From the NCBI GenBank assembly GCA_024683955.1, contig JAIKXS010000030.1, positions 1 through 64,000 of the forward strand: a DNA stretch of 64,000 nt. The letters are read 5' to 3'. Both the position numbers and the translations under genes were made by a program. This DNA is from Desulfovibrio sp. (GTDB taxonomy: Bacteria > Desulfobacterota > Desulfovibrionia > Desulfovibrionales > Desulfovibrionaceae). How positions within the stretch are numbered: the first letter of the stretch is position 1; every line of letters starts with the position of its first letter. Below are positions 25,507 to 33,913 of the stretch, one piece after another. Under the pieces are notes generated by a model. It saw only the letters and a list, made by a program, of their open reading frames with translations, ran no database searches and was not told the DNA's origin.

Positions 25507-26547
25507 TTAGAAAACTGTCGGTTCAGAAACGGCAAGGAGATCGCGCGCCATGAGTTCCTCACAGATCTGAACGCAGTTCAGCGCCCCACCTTTGCGCAAG
25601 TTGTCACCGACTATCCACAAATGCATGGCGTTTTTCGAAAAAAGGTCTTGGCGAATCCGCCCGACAAAGACCTCATCTTCCGAGCCCGCATCAAGTGAAG
25701 AAGGATAGAGATGTTCCCTTGGATTATCGACCACACGCACTCCTTCCGTCTGCACAAGCATGGCCCTTGCATCCCTGGCTGACAGCTCTCTTTCAAAGCA
25801 GACATGGACGGAAAGTGCGTGAGAGAAAAAAACAGGCACACGAATACAGGTAGCCGTGAGGGGAAATTCAGCATGCAAAATCCGTTGCGTTTCCCTGCCG
25901 AGAATGATTTCGCCTTCTGTATACTCATTTTCAAGGAAGTCACCCGTCTCCGGAAACACATTAAAGGCGAGCTGCCGGGGGAAAAGGGATTTTTCCTCTC
26001 GCTCCCTCATGTTCATAAGATCGGTGATTTCCTTCTCAAGCGTCTGAATTCCCCGTTTACCTGCGCCGGACACTGATTCAAGTGCTGTAACCACAACGCT
26101 TTTCACGGAAGCCTTTTCGTGAAGTGGGTTAAGAACAAGAGAAAGGGGAATACTCAGGCTCCCGGGCGATGTGACAATGCCCGAATGATCTTCGAGGTCC
26201 TCAGCATTCACCTCAGGGACCACAAGTGGACAGCGCTCGTCAAGTCGGAAGGCGCCCGATGTATCGATCACACAGGCCCCGGATTCAAGAGCCTCTTTTG
26301 CATAACGGTTTGCAATATCCTCCGTACTGCAAAAAAACGCCACGTCAATACCGGAAAAACTTCCTTTCTCAAGAACGCAAACGTCTATGTCCTTATCCCG
26401 AAACGATACACACTCGCCCAGAGATCTCTCAGAAGCTAGCGGAATAAGAGTTTCAACAGGGACATTCCGCGATTCAAGCGTTCTTATGAGTTCTGTTCCA
26501 ACAGCACCCGTGGCGCCGACTACGGCCGCATGGAGTTTTTTCTCCAC
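25507..26547 (-). CDS. aspartate-semialdehyde dehydrogenase family protein lacking active-site Cys (Usg-like)
   Basis: A 346-residue protein with the ASD fold: Rossmann motif G-A-T-G-A-V-G at residues 11-17, S-G-A-G and R-Q-L-A-F-N-V later on. The catalytic loop, N-P-N-C-S-T in true ASD, reads S-P-G-S-L-S at 127-132, so Ser130 replaces the nucleophilic Cys, and Glu157 replaces the usual Gln. The sequence P-x-S-L is reminiscent of E. coli Usg-1, an ASD paralogue with no dehydrogenase function. It starts with GTG behind AAGGAGG. ASD's product is a substrate of the ADH synthase encoded at 32.8 kb, so an intact asd should lie elsewhere. Confidence 0.78.
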   Translation of the reverse strand: MEKKLHAAVVGATGAVGTELIRTLESRNVPVETLIPLASERSLGECVSFRDKDIDVCVLEKGSFSGIDVAFFCSTEDIANRYAKEALESGACVIDTSGAFRLDERCPLVVPEVNAEDLEDHSGIVTSPGSLSIPLSLVLNPLHEKASVKSVVVTALESVSGAGKRGIQTLEKEITDLMNMREREEKSLFPRQLAFNVFPETGDFLENEYTEGEIILGRETQRILHAEFPLTATCIRVPVFFSHALSVHVCFERELSARDARAMLVQTEGVRVVDNPREHLYPSSLDAGSEDEVFVGRIRQDLFSKNAMHLWIVGDNLRKGGALNCVQICEELMARDLLAVSEPTVF

Positions 26548-26742
26548 TTTTTCCTCCTTATAAGAGATTCTCTCCTACCACTTCGCAAGCCGTTGGGGAT
26601 CCGGTTCGCAAAATCGCAACAGAAGACCTTTTGACACCGTACTGAAAATGCAGGTACAAGCAAACATACACATTATACAAAGGCCCTTGATCACTTCATG
26701 CGGTCGCTCGCAACAAACGTCAGCACAATCAGAGAAACAACC

Positions 26743-27867
26743 ATGCCAACAGATGTCATTTGTCTCGTATCCGGCGGCCTCGACAGCTTCCTCAGCGCAA
26801 AACTGCTCATGGAACAGGGGCTCTCGGTTCTCTGTGTGCATATGACCTCACCCTTCTTCGGGGATGCGGAGCAGTGCACAAAATGGGAAAACCAATACGG
26901 CCTTCGAATCATCCATCATGACGTAAGCGAAGCCTTTGTCAACATGCTTAGGGAAGGTCCTAAACACGGCTACGGAAAAACAATGAATCCGTGCGTTGAC
27001 TGCAAAATTCTCATGCTCCGGGAAGCAAAGAAATTCATGGAGCTCCATGGCGCAAAGGCCATCGCTTCAGGGGCCGTCGTCGGGCAACGCCCGATGTCCC
27101 AACGCAGAGACGTAATGAATACTATCTTGCGAGAAGCTGATGTCAGACACTGCCTTATCAGGCCACTCTCGGCCAAGGCTCTTGATCCAACACCTGTTGA
27201 AAAAAGCGGACTTGTCGACCGATCACGACTCCTTGGCATATCAGGAAGAGGACGAAAGGAACAGCTGTCTTTGGCCGAAAAATACCTTCCGTTTTCTGGA
27301 ATTCCAACTCCGGGAGGCGGGTGCAAACTAACAGAGCGGGAAAATGCACGCCGTTACTGGATGGTCCTGACAAGGGAAAAGGAACCATCCGTCAAGGATT
27401 TTCTCCTCGCGAATACCGCCCGTCAAGGCTGGAGGATACAGGGAGGAAATGAATTCTGGCTTAGTTTTGGACGCAATAAACGCGACAACGAAAGCTTGAG
27501 GCTCCTTCAGAGTGAAGACGACGTCCTTCTCCGCTTTCCAGGTATTCCGGCCCCCCTCGCTCTGGCCCGGCACGGGATCAAATGGCCCAAAGACATGCTC
27601 ATAAGTGCTGCAAAATTAACACTTTCCTATGCAATCAAGGCTCTCAAAGAAAGTCCAAAAGCCACGGTAGTCTTTGACAGGGGAGGAGAAAGACACGGAG
27701 AGGCATGCGTTCTTGCGGATCGCAATCAACTATGGGAGCCCCCGTCATGGGAGTGCATTCGGGAGGAAATCCGAGCGTGGCAAAAAAAGGTCATGGAACA
27801 AAAACGACCTGAGAGGAATGGTAACATTCCTCACATAGCAGCAGAAAAAAGTGCCGATGCCACGTAA
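26743..27867 (+). CDS. PP-loop tRNA-thiolation-like protein with C-terminal DUF814-like region
   Basis: A 374-residue protein. The N-terminal half is a PP-loop ATPase (L-V-S-G-G-L-D-S) of the MnmA/ThiI type, with C-V-D-C near residue 85 and G-G-G-C later, which may supply catalytic or metal-binding Cys. The C-terminal third (F-L-L-A-N-T-A through a V-F-D-R-G stretch) resembles the DUF814/NFACT-R domain, an RNA-binding module. Probable role: sulfur insertion into tRNA; substrate unknown. The ORF opens at 26698, but ATG 26743 begins at the conserved strand M-P-T-D-V-I-C-L-V. It is divergent from the ASD-like gene. Confidence 0.65.
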   Translation: MPTDVICLVSGGLDSFLSAKLLMEQGLSVLCVHMTSPFFGDAEQCTKWENQYGLRIIHHDVSEAFVNMLREGPKHGYGKTMNPCVDCKILMLREAKKFMELHGAKAIASGAVVGQRPMSQRRDVMNTILREADVRHCLIRPLSAKALDPTPVEKSGLVDRSRLLGISGRGRKEQLSLAEKYLPFSGIPTPGGGCKLTERENARRYWMVLTREKEPSVKDFLLANTARQGWRIQGGNEFWLSFGRNKRDNESLRLLQSEDDVLLRFPGIPAPLALARHGIKWPKDMLISAAKLTLSYAIKALKESPKATVVFDRGGERHGEACVLADRNQLWEPPSWECIREEIRAWQKKVMEQKRPERNGNIPHIAAEKSADAT

Positions 27868-28068
27868 ACGTACGAAAAGGCGCAACAACAATACAGCAAA
27901 ATCTTCCTGGGAACGGAGCAAACGACCAGCAGAAGGCAAGACGTGACAAAAGGTCTCTACAAGAAGGTCGTCATAAATGCCACGCCCCCCAGCAGTCCTC
28001 AGAAAGCCCTTACTTCCCAGGCTTCCTTCCAACAACAGAACGACTGTCCAAGATGCCAGCTCCCGGAA

Positions 28069-28836
28069 CTATGTTCTGTCCCCGTCCTTCCACCACCATC
28101 TCGCACGTTGACACAGCACTTCAATATCACCGGAAGCCGCAACATTCAAAATCTGGCGGTACCTGCGCACAATTTCATGGCTATGGGGATTGGCCTCAAA
28201 AAGCCCAGAAAACATGCTGGCGTCCTCGGTTAGCATTTTTTTTGCCGCTGTCATACGACGATGGAACGAAGGGGTTAAAAACGGCAAAAGGTCCTCGCGG
28301 TTTGCAAGAAGAGCAAAATAGGCAAGAGTCGTTATAAAATTCAGGTTCTGAATATTCGCCATTGCCTCATCGTGCCTTGAGGGAGTACATCGGAAGGTCT
28401 GAAAGCCAAGGGAGCAGAAAAACTCTTCCGTAGTTAGAAGGGCGCCCTCAGTAGCTTTTTTCCCGGGTGTCAGCACGACGGGCAGTGGGCCTGAATCATC
28501 CGGTTTCGGTCCAAAAAGCGGATGTGTCCCCACTACCGGCCCCTCCCATACCTCCTCCATAACAGAAACAGGCATTTCCTTAACGGATGTGATATCCGCA
28601 ACAATGCAGGCCTTCGGCAAAAAAGGACAGACCGTCCTTAAAACCTTCTTCAGTACAAGTGCTGGAACACAAAAAAGGGCAAAGGTAACACCACACGTTT
28701 CTTTCTTCATCACGTCCGCCGCAAAGGGACGATCAACAGCAGAAACGGCAAGGTTGCGTTCTCTTGCCCGTGTGGCGAGCATTTGCGCCATCCGGCCTGA
28801 TCCTCCAATAAGCAGGGTCTTTGCAGGCACCGCCAT
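28069..28836 (-). CDS. tyrA: prephenate dehydrogenase
   Basis: Oxidative decarboxylation of prephenate toward tyrosine. The 255-residue protein opens with a Rossmann motif (G-G-S-G-R-M-A), and shows the family motif G-T-H-P-L-F-G-P and the conserved Asn-rich helix around Q-N-L-N-F-I. A GTG nine bases upstream is possible, but ATG 28836 has TGGAG eight bases ahead. It is the last gene of the aromatic operon, 45 bases after aroA. The end is convergent with the PP-loop gene, with 200 bases between them and no clear terminator. Confidence 0.85.
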   Translation of the reverse strand: MAVPAKTLLIGGSGRMAQMLATRARERNLAVSAVDRPFAADVMKKETCGVTFALFCVPALVLKKVLRTVCPFLPKACIVADITSVKEMPVSVMEEVWEGPVVGTHPLFGPKPDDSGPLPVVLTPGKKATEGALLTTEEFFCSLGFQTFRCTPSRHDEAMANIQNLNFITTLAYFALLANREDLLPFLTPSFHRRMTAAKKMLTEDASMFSGLFEANPHSHEIVRRYRQILNVAASGDIEVLCQRARWWWKDGDRT

Positions 28837-28881
28837 CGCTGTCACTCCATTGTTTTCACGGGATAAACCTGTGCTCTCCTC

Positions 28882-30291
28882 TTATGAAAAAAGACGCTCC
28901 CATTCACCCCAAAAGGACGGGAACGATTTCTCAACCACAGTGCTGTCGTCGAGGCACCCGCGAACCCGGATATCAGGGTTCACAACATCAAGAAGGGAGA
29001 GGGACATCGCAATACGGTGATCGTTATGCGCCGAAAGGCAGGCTCCTTCGGGAAGACGCGGCAGGGTATCCTCCCCCCGCTTATGGTGCACATGCCCGCC
29101 CAGCCCGCTGATCAAAAGGCCGTCCGACATAGCGTCCGCAACGACACCGACCTTTGCAAGTTCCTCGCAGGGTGCGGCAATTCGGTCAGTTTCCTTAAGC
29201 CTTAGATGGGCTACGTTGTGGATACGAGTCGAACCGTGGGCAAAGGCCGCAAGCACGGCAACCGTCGGGACAAGATCAGGACAGGATCCCATGTCAAGAT
29301 CGACACCATGGAGCTCAGAAGGGAAAACAGTAACAGATGTGGCGGTACTTTGTACGTGTGCCCCCATCTTGCTCAAAATATCAAGAAGGATGCGGTCTCC
29401 CTGCAGGGAATCATCACGCAGACCTTCAACCGTAACAGCTCTTTTGCCAAGAGCACCAGCCGCCAGAAAATACGAGGCTCCCGACCAGTCGGCCTCAATT
29501 GCAAAGGACCCCGCTTTGTAGGATCCTGGCTGCACCGTAATGCGTAGACACCCGGGCTCAGCCAAGGCAACCTCCCTCCATGCCATGTGTGGAAGAAGCT
29601 GCCAGGGGGCCGTATTTGACGGACGAGTCTCAACGGAAAAGGCAATGCCAAAATCCGTAAGACACTGCAACGTAAGCCCCACATACGGCCAGGAAACAGC
29701 CTTTCTACCTCCCAGCTCCAGCACCAGCGGAGAAGGGCATGTGGGCGCTGCTAAAAGAAGGCCCGAAAAGTACTGGCTAGAGGAATCCATGCCAATACTG
29801 AGTTCCCCCTTCACAAGTTCAGGATTAAGACCGCGGGCTTGCAACAAGAAAGGCGGGTATCCTGTTTTTTCCGTGTACACAATGCCGGCCCCGAGCCGCG
29901 TGAGGGCTGAACACAATTCCTCAATAGGGCGACTGTGCATCCGGCCCTTTCCTTCGATGCGGAAGAGTCCGTCACCCGAGGCCAAAACTGCACTGATAAG
30001 TCGACAACTTGTCCCCGATTCTCCCACATTGCAGAGCAGAGGACTCCCCTGCCCACCTCGCACCTGGCCGTTTACACCACGGACGGAAAGCGTATCGGAA
30101 TCCGTCTCCGTAATCTCAGCCCCGATCTGTTTAAGCAGGGAACGCGTTACAAGAAGATCCGCACTTTTCTGCGAATGAGTTATTGTGGACGAACCAGACG
30201 CAAGGGCAGCTGCGATAAGATATCGATGAGACAATGACTTTGATCCGGGCACATTGATTACAACACCCTGCGCGCGCTCTCCGTTTTCCAT
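28882..30291 (-). CDS. aroA: 3-phosphoshikimate 1-carboxyvinyltransferase (EPSP synthase)
   Basis: Joins PEP and shikimate-3-phosphate in the sixth shikimate step. The 469-residue protein has P-G-S-K-S-L-S-H-R at residues 15-23, a modified PEP-binding loop G-E-S-G-T-S-C-R where G-N-A-G-T-A-x-R is usual, R-L-K-E-T-D-R-I and D-H-R-I-A-M near the C-terminus. AGAGGTGA precedes ATG 30291. It is separated from pheA by 294 AT-rich bases (30292-30585) in which no gene is seen; a secondary promoter there is possible. The altered loop is worth noting because it forms part of the glyphosate-binding site. Confidence 0.95.
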   Translation of the reverse strand: MENGERAQGVVINVPGSKSLSHRYLIAAALASGSSTITHSQKSADLLVTRSLLKQIGAEITETDSDTLSVRGVNGQVRGGQGSPLLCNVGESGTSCRLISAVLASGDGLFRIEGKGRMHSRPIEELCSALTRLGAGIVYTEKTGYPPFLLQARGLNPELVKGELSIGMDSSSQYFSGLLLAAPTCPSPLVLELGGRKAVSWPYVGLTLQCLTDFGIAFSVETRPSNTAPWQLLPHMAWREVALAEPGCLRITVQPGSYKAGSFAIEADWSGASYFLAAGALGKRAVTVEGLRDDSLQGDRILLDILSKMGAHVQSTATSVTVFPSELHGVDLDMGSCPDLVPTVAVLAAFAHGSTRIHNVAHLRLKETDRIAAPCEELAKVGVVADAMSDGLLISGLGGHVHHKRGEDTLPRLPEGACLSAHNDHRIAMSLSLLDVVNPDIRVRGCLDDSTVVEKSFPSFWGEWERLFS

Positions 30292-30585
30292 GATTTTTCA
30301 CCTCTTTTTACGGCTTTCCGAACCATTAAAAACACAGGCACACGCCGCTCTGCACCATGGGATCGTGTTGCCCAGTCACCACAAGTCCAAAAAGATATAT
30401 CCAAATCAGAACAATATACTGTTTTCAAGCAGTCACCGAACAATAACTTACAATTCTATATTATATAAAAATAATATATAAATATACTATTCCAACATAT
30501 CTTATGTAGAGCAGTTACAACAAACAACATATAAAAAATTCTATAAAACAGAGTAATATATTTCTTGCGACGAGCGATCAAAAAA

Positions 30586-31743
30586 TCAGTGAGTTGCAGA
30601 CACTCCTGGCTGATCAACACAGTCACCCATAACATAACTGCCTAAAATACGGAACGTATTGCAGCAGTCCTTAAGGGATTTCACAACATCATGATACTCA
30701 GACCGTTCAAGATCACACTCGACATCTGCAAAAAAAACATACTTCCAGGCCTGTCCCTTGAGGGGACGTGATTCAAGTTTGCGCATATTAATTTTTTGTT
30801 CTGCAAAGCACCGTAGCACCTCAGAGAGGGCACCGGGCTTGTCGTTCAAGGTAAAAAGAAGAGATGTCTTATTAGCCTCCCCTTTTCGTGCATGTCTATT
30901 CATCTTGCTTTTTTTGCCGGTAATGATGACGAAACGGGTCCAATTGTCCGGTTCATCCTCAATGCGACTCGCCAGTACGGACAGTGCATGCATTACGGCG
31001 AGGCCCTTATGTCCTATGGCCGCCGCACTCTCGTCTTCAGCGGCCCTGCACGCCGCACTGGCCGTGGACTCGACAGGAACAAGGACAGCATTGGGAATAT
31101 GTGTACGGAGCCATGTTCCGCATTGTGCAAGGGGTTGAGGATGAGAATAGATGGTTTTAATGGATGCAAAATCTCCTGCCCTGCTCAGGAAACAATGTGA
31201 AATACGAGAATACAGCTCGGCTTGAATACTCACCGGATAACGCAGGAAAAGGTCAAAACTCACCCCCACTGTCCCCTGGAGAGAATTCTCAAGGGGGACG
31301 ATCCCGAGAGAACAGCTTCCCTCGTGTACCCTCTCAAAAATACCGGCTATGTCCCGACAAGGGTGATACAAGGCAGAATGCCCAAGATACTCTAACCCTG
31401 CAAAAAAAGAAAACGTTCCCTCGGGTCCGAGATAGGCGACGTCCTGAGGTCGCTGCAGCGCCCGAGAGGAAGAGAGGATCTCCCGCCAGATGGAACGCAT
31501 GTGTTCATCCGGCAAAAGTCCCTTGTTACGCTTTGAAAGGGTGTCCAAAAGGACGTGTTCTCTCAGAGGTTTAAAAATACTGTCAGTGTCTCTGGCCTTG
31601 ATGCGACCAACCTCAAGACTCAGCGCAGCGCGTTTGTTGAGCAGTTCTAGCAATGCGCTGTCGACCTCGTCTATGGCAACGCGTACCTCGGCAAGACGAT
31701 CCTCGTCCGCCTTCACGCATCCGTTATCGTGCGTCTCAGTCAT
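30586..31743 (-). CDS. pheA: bifunctional chorismate mutase/prephenate dehydratase
   Basis: Converts chorismate to prephenate and then phenylpyruvate. The 385-residue protein has an AroQ-type chorismate mutase domain (about 15-95, L-L-N-K-R-A-A-L), a prephenate dehydratase domain (about 105-285; G-P-E-G-T-F-S near its start, N-W-T-R-F-V-I-I with the catalytic Thr-Arg-Phe), and a C-terminal ACT domain with K-P-G-A-L and the Phe-binding L-E-S-R-P. The ACT domain implies feedback inhibition by phenylalanine. GTG 31767 is in frame, but ATG 31743 has GAAGG seven bases ahead. It lies 60 bases after the DHQ synthase II gene. Confidence 0.95.
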   Translation of the reverse strand: MTETHDNGCVKADEDRLAEVRVAIDEVDSALLELLNKRAALSLEVGRIKARDTDSIFKPLREHVLLDTLSKRNKGLLPDEHMRSIWREILSSSRALQRPQDVAYLGPEGTFSFFAGLEYLGHSALYHPCRDIAGIFERVHEGSCSLGIVPLENSLQGTVGVSFDLFLRYPVSIQAELYSRISHCFLSRAGDFASIKTIYSHPQPLAQCGTWLRTHIPNAVLVPVESTASAACRAAEDESAAAIGHKGLAVMHALSVLASRIEDEPDNWTRFVIITGKKSKMNRHARKGEANKTSLLFTLNDKPGALSEVLRCFAEQKINMRKLESRPLKGQAWKYVFFADVECDLERSEYHDVVKSLKDCCNTFRILGSYVMGDCVDQPGVSATH

Positions 31744-31803
31744 ACTCCCGCCTTCGCCTTCCCTCACACCCCTGTGAAAAAGGCGTTTTCCCTGTTTATC
31801 CGC

Positions 31804-32787
31804 CTAGTTTTCCTGTATTTCCTCGACAACACGCATCCCGAAATGCCGCCCGGCAGCGTCGGTTCGGCAAAGAACAACATCACCGGGTTTGAGGGAAACC
31901 ACGCTGACGGGTTTTCCATCAGGTGTCGTCAGACGAATCGTTTCAGCGTTCTGCAAAAAAACACTTCCTTTCTTCAGACCTTCCTCTGTCTCCACCTCGG
32001 CCTCAATAAGCAGCATGGGTCTCACTTCTATTTTGACCCGACCTACCGTTGCCACGGTCGTATTGCCCTGCCAGTCCACAATAAGGACCTCGGTTGCGGC
32101 ATGCACTTCTCCGAGGTAGCAGGTACGGTCATGGGGAAGACGTGTATAGGCGTGCACTCCGCCAGCATTGACCCGGAACGGACGGGCCGCAACATACTCA
32201 TTGTGTTCTGTTTCGGCATGAACAAGAAAAGTGAAGGCACTTGAATTGCCAACAAGCATTCCCTGACCTGTGTGAAGAAGAGAGAGCGTATCAACGCATA
32301 CGCGATGTCCGAGCCCAACCGACTGCACATTGGTTATAGTCGCGGGAAAAAGAGATTCGGATTTCTGTCGAAGCTTGCACTGCATAACAATGGACTTAAG
32401 GTCCAATACGGCTTCAGGCCTGATCACAATGCCCGCAACGCCCTTTTCAAGGATCCCAGAAGCAAGCTTGGCCTCTTCAATACTGCCCACCTCAACCCAA
32501 ACAGCATCACTCTGTGCAAGCAGATTCTCAACAGGGATGACCTCCCATCCCCTCGACAGCACAACACACTGTCCACTTTGCAGTCCTTTGAGCGCCTCAA
32601 GTTCGTCATCCTTGCCGGCAAGCTCAATAAAACGGATGGATTCCAGACTGAGCACCTCGCACCGAGAAAGAACGCGGACGTTTTCCACTTTTTCGCTTCC
32701 GACAATGATGCCGTCCACTCCGCTTTCAAGAGCCAGCGTAACCGAAGTCTTATCAAAGGGATCGCTCAGAAAATAGAGTTTTGACAT
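31804..32787 (-). CDS. 3-dehydroquinate synthase II (archaeal type)
   Basis: Converts 2-amino-3,7-dideoxy-D-threo-hept-6-ulosonate to 3-dehydroquinate with NAD, replacing classical AroB. The 327-residue protein shows the family's conserved C-terminal part: G-L-G-H-R-V-C-V-D-T, M-L-V-G-N-S-S, R-P-F-R-V-N-A-G and V-H-A-Y. Its ATG lies one base after the stop of the ADH synthase gene, with GGGAG across the junction, so the two steps of the alternative pathway are translated together. A TTG start at 32802 is less likely. Confidence 0.93.
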   Translation of the reverse strand: MSKLYFLSDPFDKTSVTLALESGVDGIIVGSEKVENVRVLSRCEVLSLESIRFIELAGKDDELEALKGLQSGQCVVLSRGWEVIPVENLLAQSDAVWVEVGSIEEAKLASGILEKGVAGIVIRPEAVLDLKSIVMQCKLRQKSESLFPATITNVQSVGLGHRVCVDTLSLLHTGQGMLVGNSSAFTFLVHAETEHNEYVAARPFRVNAGGVHAYTRLPHDRTCYLGEVHAATEVLIVDWQGNTTVATVGRVKIEVRPMLLIEAEVETEEGLKKGSVFLQNAETIRLTTPDGKPVSVVSLKPGDVVLCRTDAAGRHFGMRVVEEIQEN

Positions 32788-32788
32788 C

Positions 32789-33586
32789 TTACTCTCCCAC
32801 AATGGTCATCGCCTGCTCCACCGTTGCATCCTCATGCACAATAGCGCGCAGGGCACGGACCAGAGCCGGTCTGTTGGCGTGCTGAAAGACATTACGTCCG
32901 ATGGAGATCCCAGATCCGCCTGCCTGAAGTGAATCATAAACCATTTGAAGCACGTCCCGAGTTGAGTCCATACGCTGTCCTCCGGCGATCACAACCGGTA
33001 CGCAACTTGTCTCAACAGCGCGAGCAAAACTTTCCGTATCACCCGTATAGGCGATCTTCACAATATCGGCTCCAAGTTCAACGCCGACTCGTGCGCAATG
33101 CGCAATCACCTTGGGATCGTAGCTGTTTGGGATCTTGGGGCCACGGGCATAAACCATGGCCAGAAGGGGCATTCCCCAGTCATCGCAGGCTCCCGCCACC
33201 TTGCCCATTGCTTCAAGCATGTCGACCTCATGCTCGTCACCTATGTTAACGTGCACGGAAACAGCATCGGCACCGTGACGAATGGCCTCCTCCACTGTTC
33301 CTACAAGAATTTTGTGATTGGGTGAGGGCGAAAGATCTGTTGATGCGGAAAGGTGCATGATAAGCCCCACATCCTTGCCACGACTACGATATCCGCAACG
33401 GACAAGCCCCTTGTGCATAAGCACGGCATCGGCACCGCCCTCCGCCAGATCGCTCACTGTTTCACGCATATCAATCAGGCCTTCCACTCGTCCCATGGAG
33501 ACTCCATGATCCATGGGGACAATGATTGTACGTCCGTTATTCCGTTTGATAATACGCTCTAAACGAATTTTTTTACCGAGATACAT
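32789..33586 (-). CDS. 2-amino-3,7-dideoxy-D-threo-hept-6-ulosonate synthase
   Basis: DhnA-type class I aldolase of 265 residues that joins a 6-deoxy-5-ketofructose phosphate donor with L-aspartate semialdehyde, the entry to the archaeal-type shikimate route in place of DAHP synthase. The Schiff-base Lys is K177 (I-V-K-I-A-Y-T-G-D), and M-D-H-G-V-S near residue 25 and M-V-Y-A-R-G at 144-149 supply the other usual active-site residues. AGGAGA precedes ATG 33586. First structural gene of the aromatic operon, 30 bases after an intrinsic terminator that belongs to a likely attenuator (33617-33776). Confidence 0.92.
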   Translation of the reverse strand: MYLGKKIRLERIIKRNNGRTIIVPMDHGVSMGRVEGLIDMRETVSDLAEGGADAVLMHKGLVRCGYRSRGKDVGLIMHLSASTDLSPSPNHKILVGTVEEAIRHGADAVSVHVNIGDEHEVDMLEAMGKVAGACDDWGMPLLAMVYARGPKIPNSYDPKVIAHCARVGVELGADIVKIAYTGDTESFARAVETSCVPVVIAGGQRMDSTRDVLQMVYDSLQAGGSGISIGRNVFQHANRPALVRALRAIVHEDATVEQAMTIVGE

Positions 33587-33616
33587 GACTTTATTCTCCT
33601 ATCATTGTTAAGGGAT

Positions 33617-33656
33617 AAAAAAAGAGGCCACAGGCGGTTACTTCACCTGTGGCCTC
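33617..33656 (-). terminator. attenuator terminator ahead of the aromatic operon
   Basis: On the minus strand, GAGGCCACAGG (33656-33646), an 11-base loop and CCTGTGGCCTC (33634-33624) form a perfect 11-bp stem, followed by seven U residues (33623-33617). It lies between the leader peptide stop and the ADH synthase start, so transcription must pass it to express the operon. It would also end transcripts coming from the DHH gene upstream. Confidence 0.9.
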
Positions 33657-33700
33657 ACGATTTATTATTGCAGACTATCAATACCGACGCTGACCACAGG
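33646..33700 (-). promoter_or_regulatory. predicted antiterminator pairing
   Basis: On the minus strand, CCTGTGGTC (33700-33692), inside the last third of the leader peptide frame, can pair over nine positions (one G-U) with GGCCACAGG (33654-33646), the 5' arm of the terminator. The two structures exclude each other. A ribosome that reaches the leader stop would cover the first strand and favour termination; one stalled at the Phe/Tyr codons would leave it free. Pairing is seen in the sequence; the mechanism is inferred from known leader-peptide attenuators. Confidence 0.7.
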
Positions 33701-33776
33701 ACAAAGTGAAGAAATACGCAAAATAAAATCGTGCGTAATCTTCAGGATAAGAAGCTGTGGTCCAAGCGTTTAACAT
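33678..33776 (-). CDS. Phe/Tyr-rich leader peptide of the aromatic operon
   Basis: Short frame of 32 codons starting M-L-N-A-W-T-T, with ten consecutive codons (14-23) reading Y-A-R-F-Y-F-A-Y-F-F, seven of them aromatic; two further Tyr codons and one Trp complete it. A weak binding site (GAGAAG) precedes the ATG. The stop codon is 21 bases before the terminator stem. Composition, size and position are those of an attenuation leader such as E. coli pheL, so low charged Phe/Tyr tRNA would raise transcription of the ADH synthase-DHQ synthase-pheA-aroA-tyrA genes. No other function is expected for the peptide. Confidence 0.82.
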   Translation of the reverse strand: MLNAWTTASYPEDYARFYFAYFFTLSCGQRRY

Positions 33777-33913
33777 TGTCTTCTCGCGTAGGGTTATTGT
33801 TCTGCAAAGACCATTACGTCTTTTAACAGAAAGTACGGTTAAGTGTCTTAGCACAAAACAGAAAGGCTTGGCAAGCACCCGGATAAAAAAATCACGCCGA
33901 AACCGAAAGAAAA

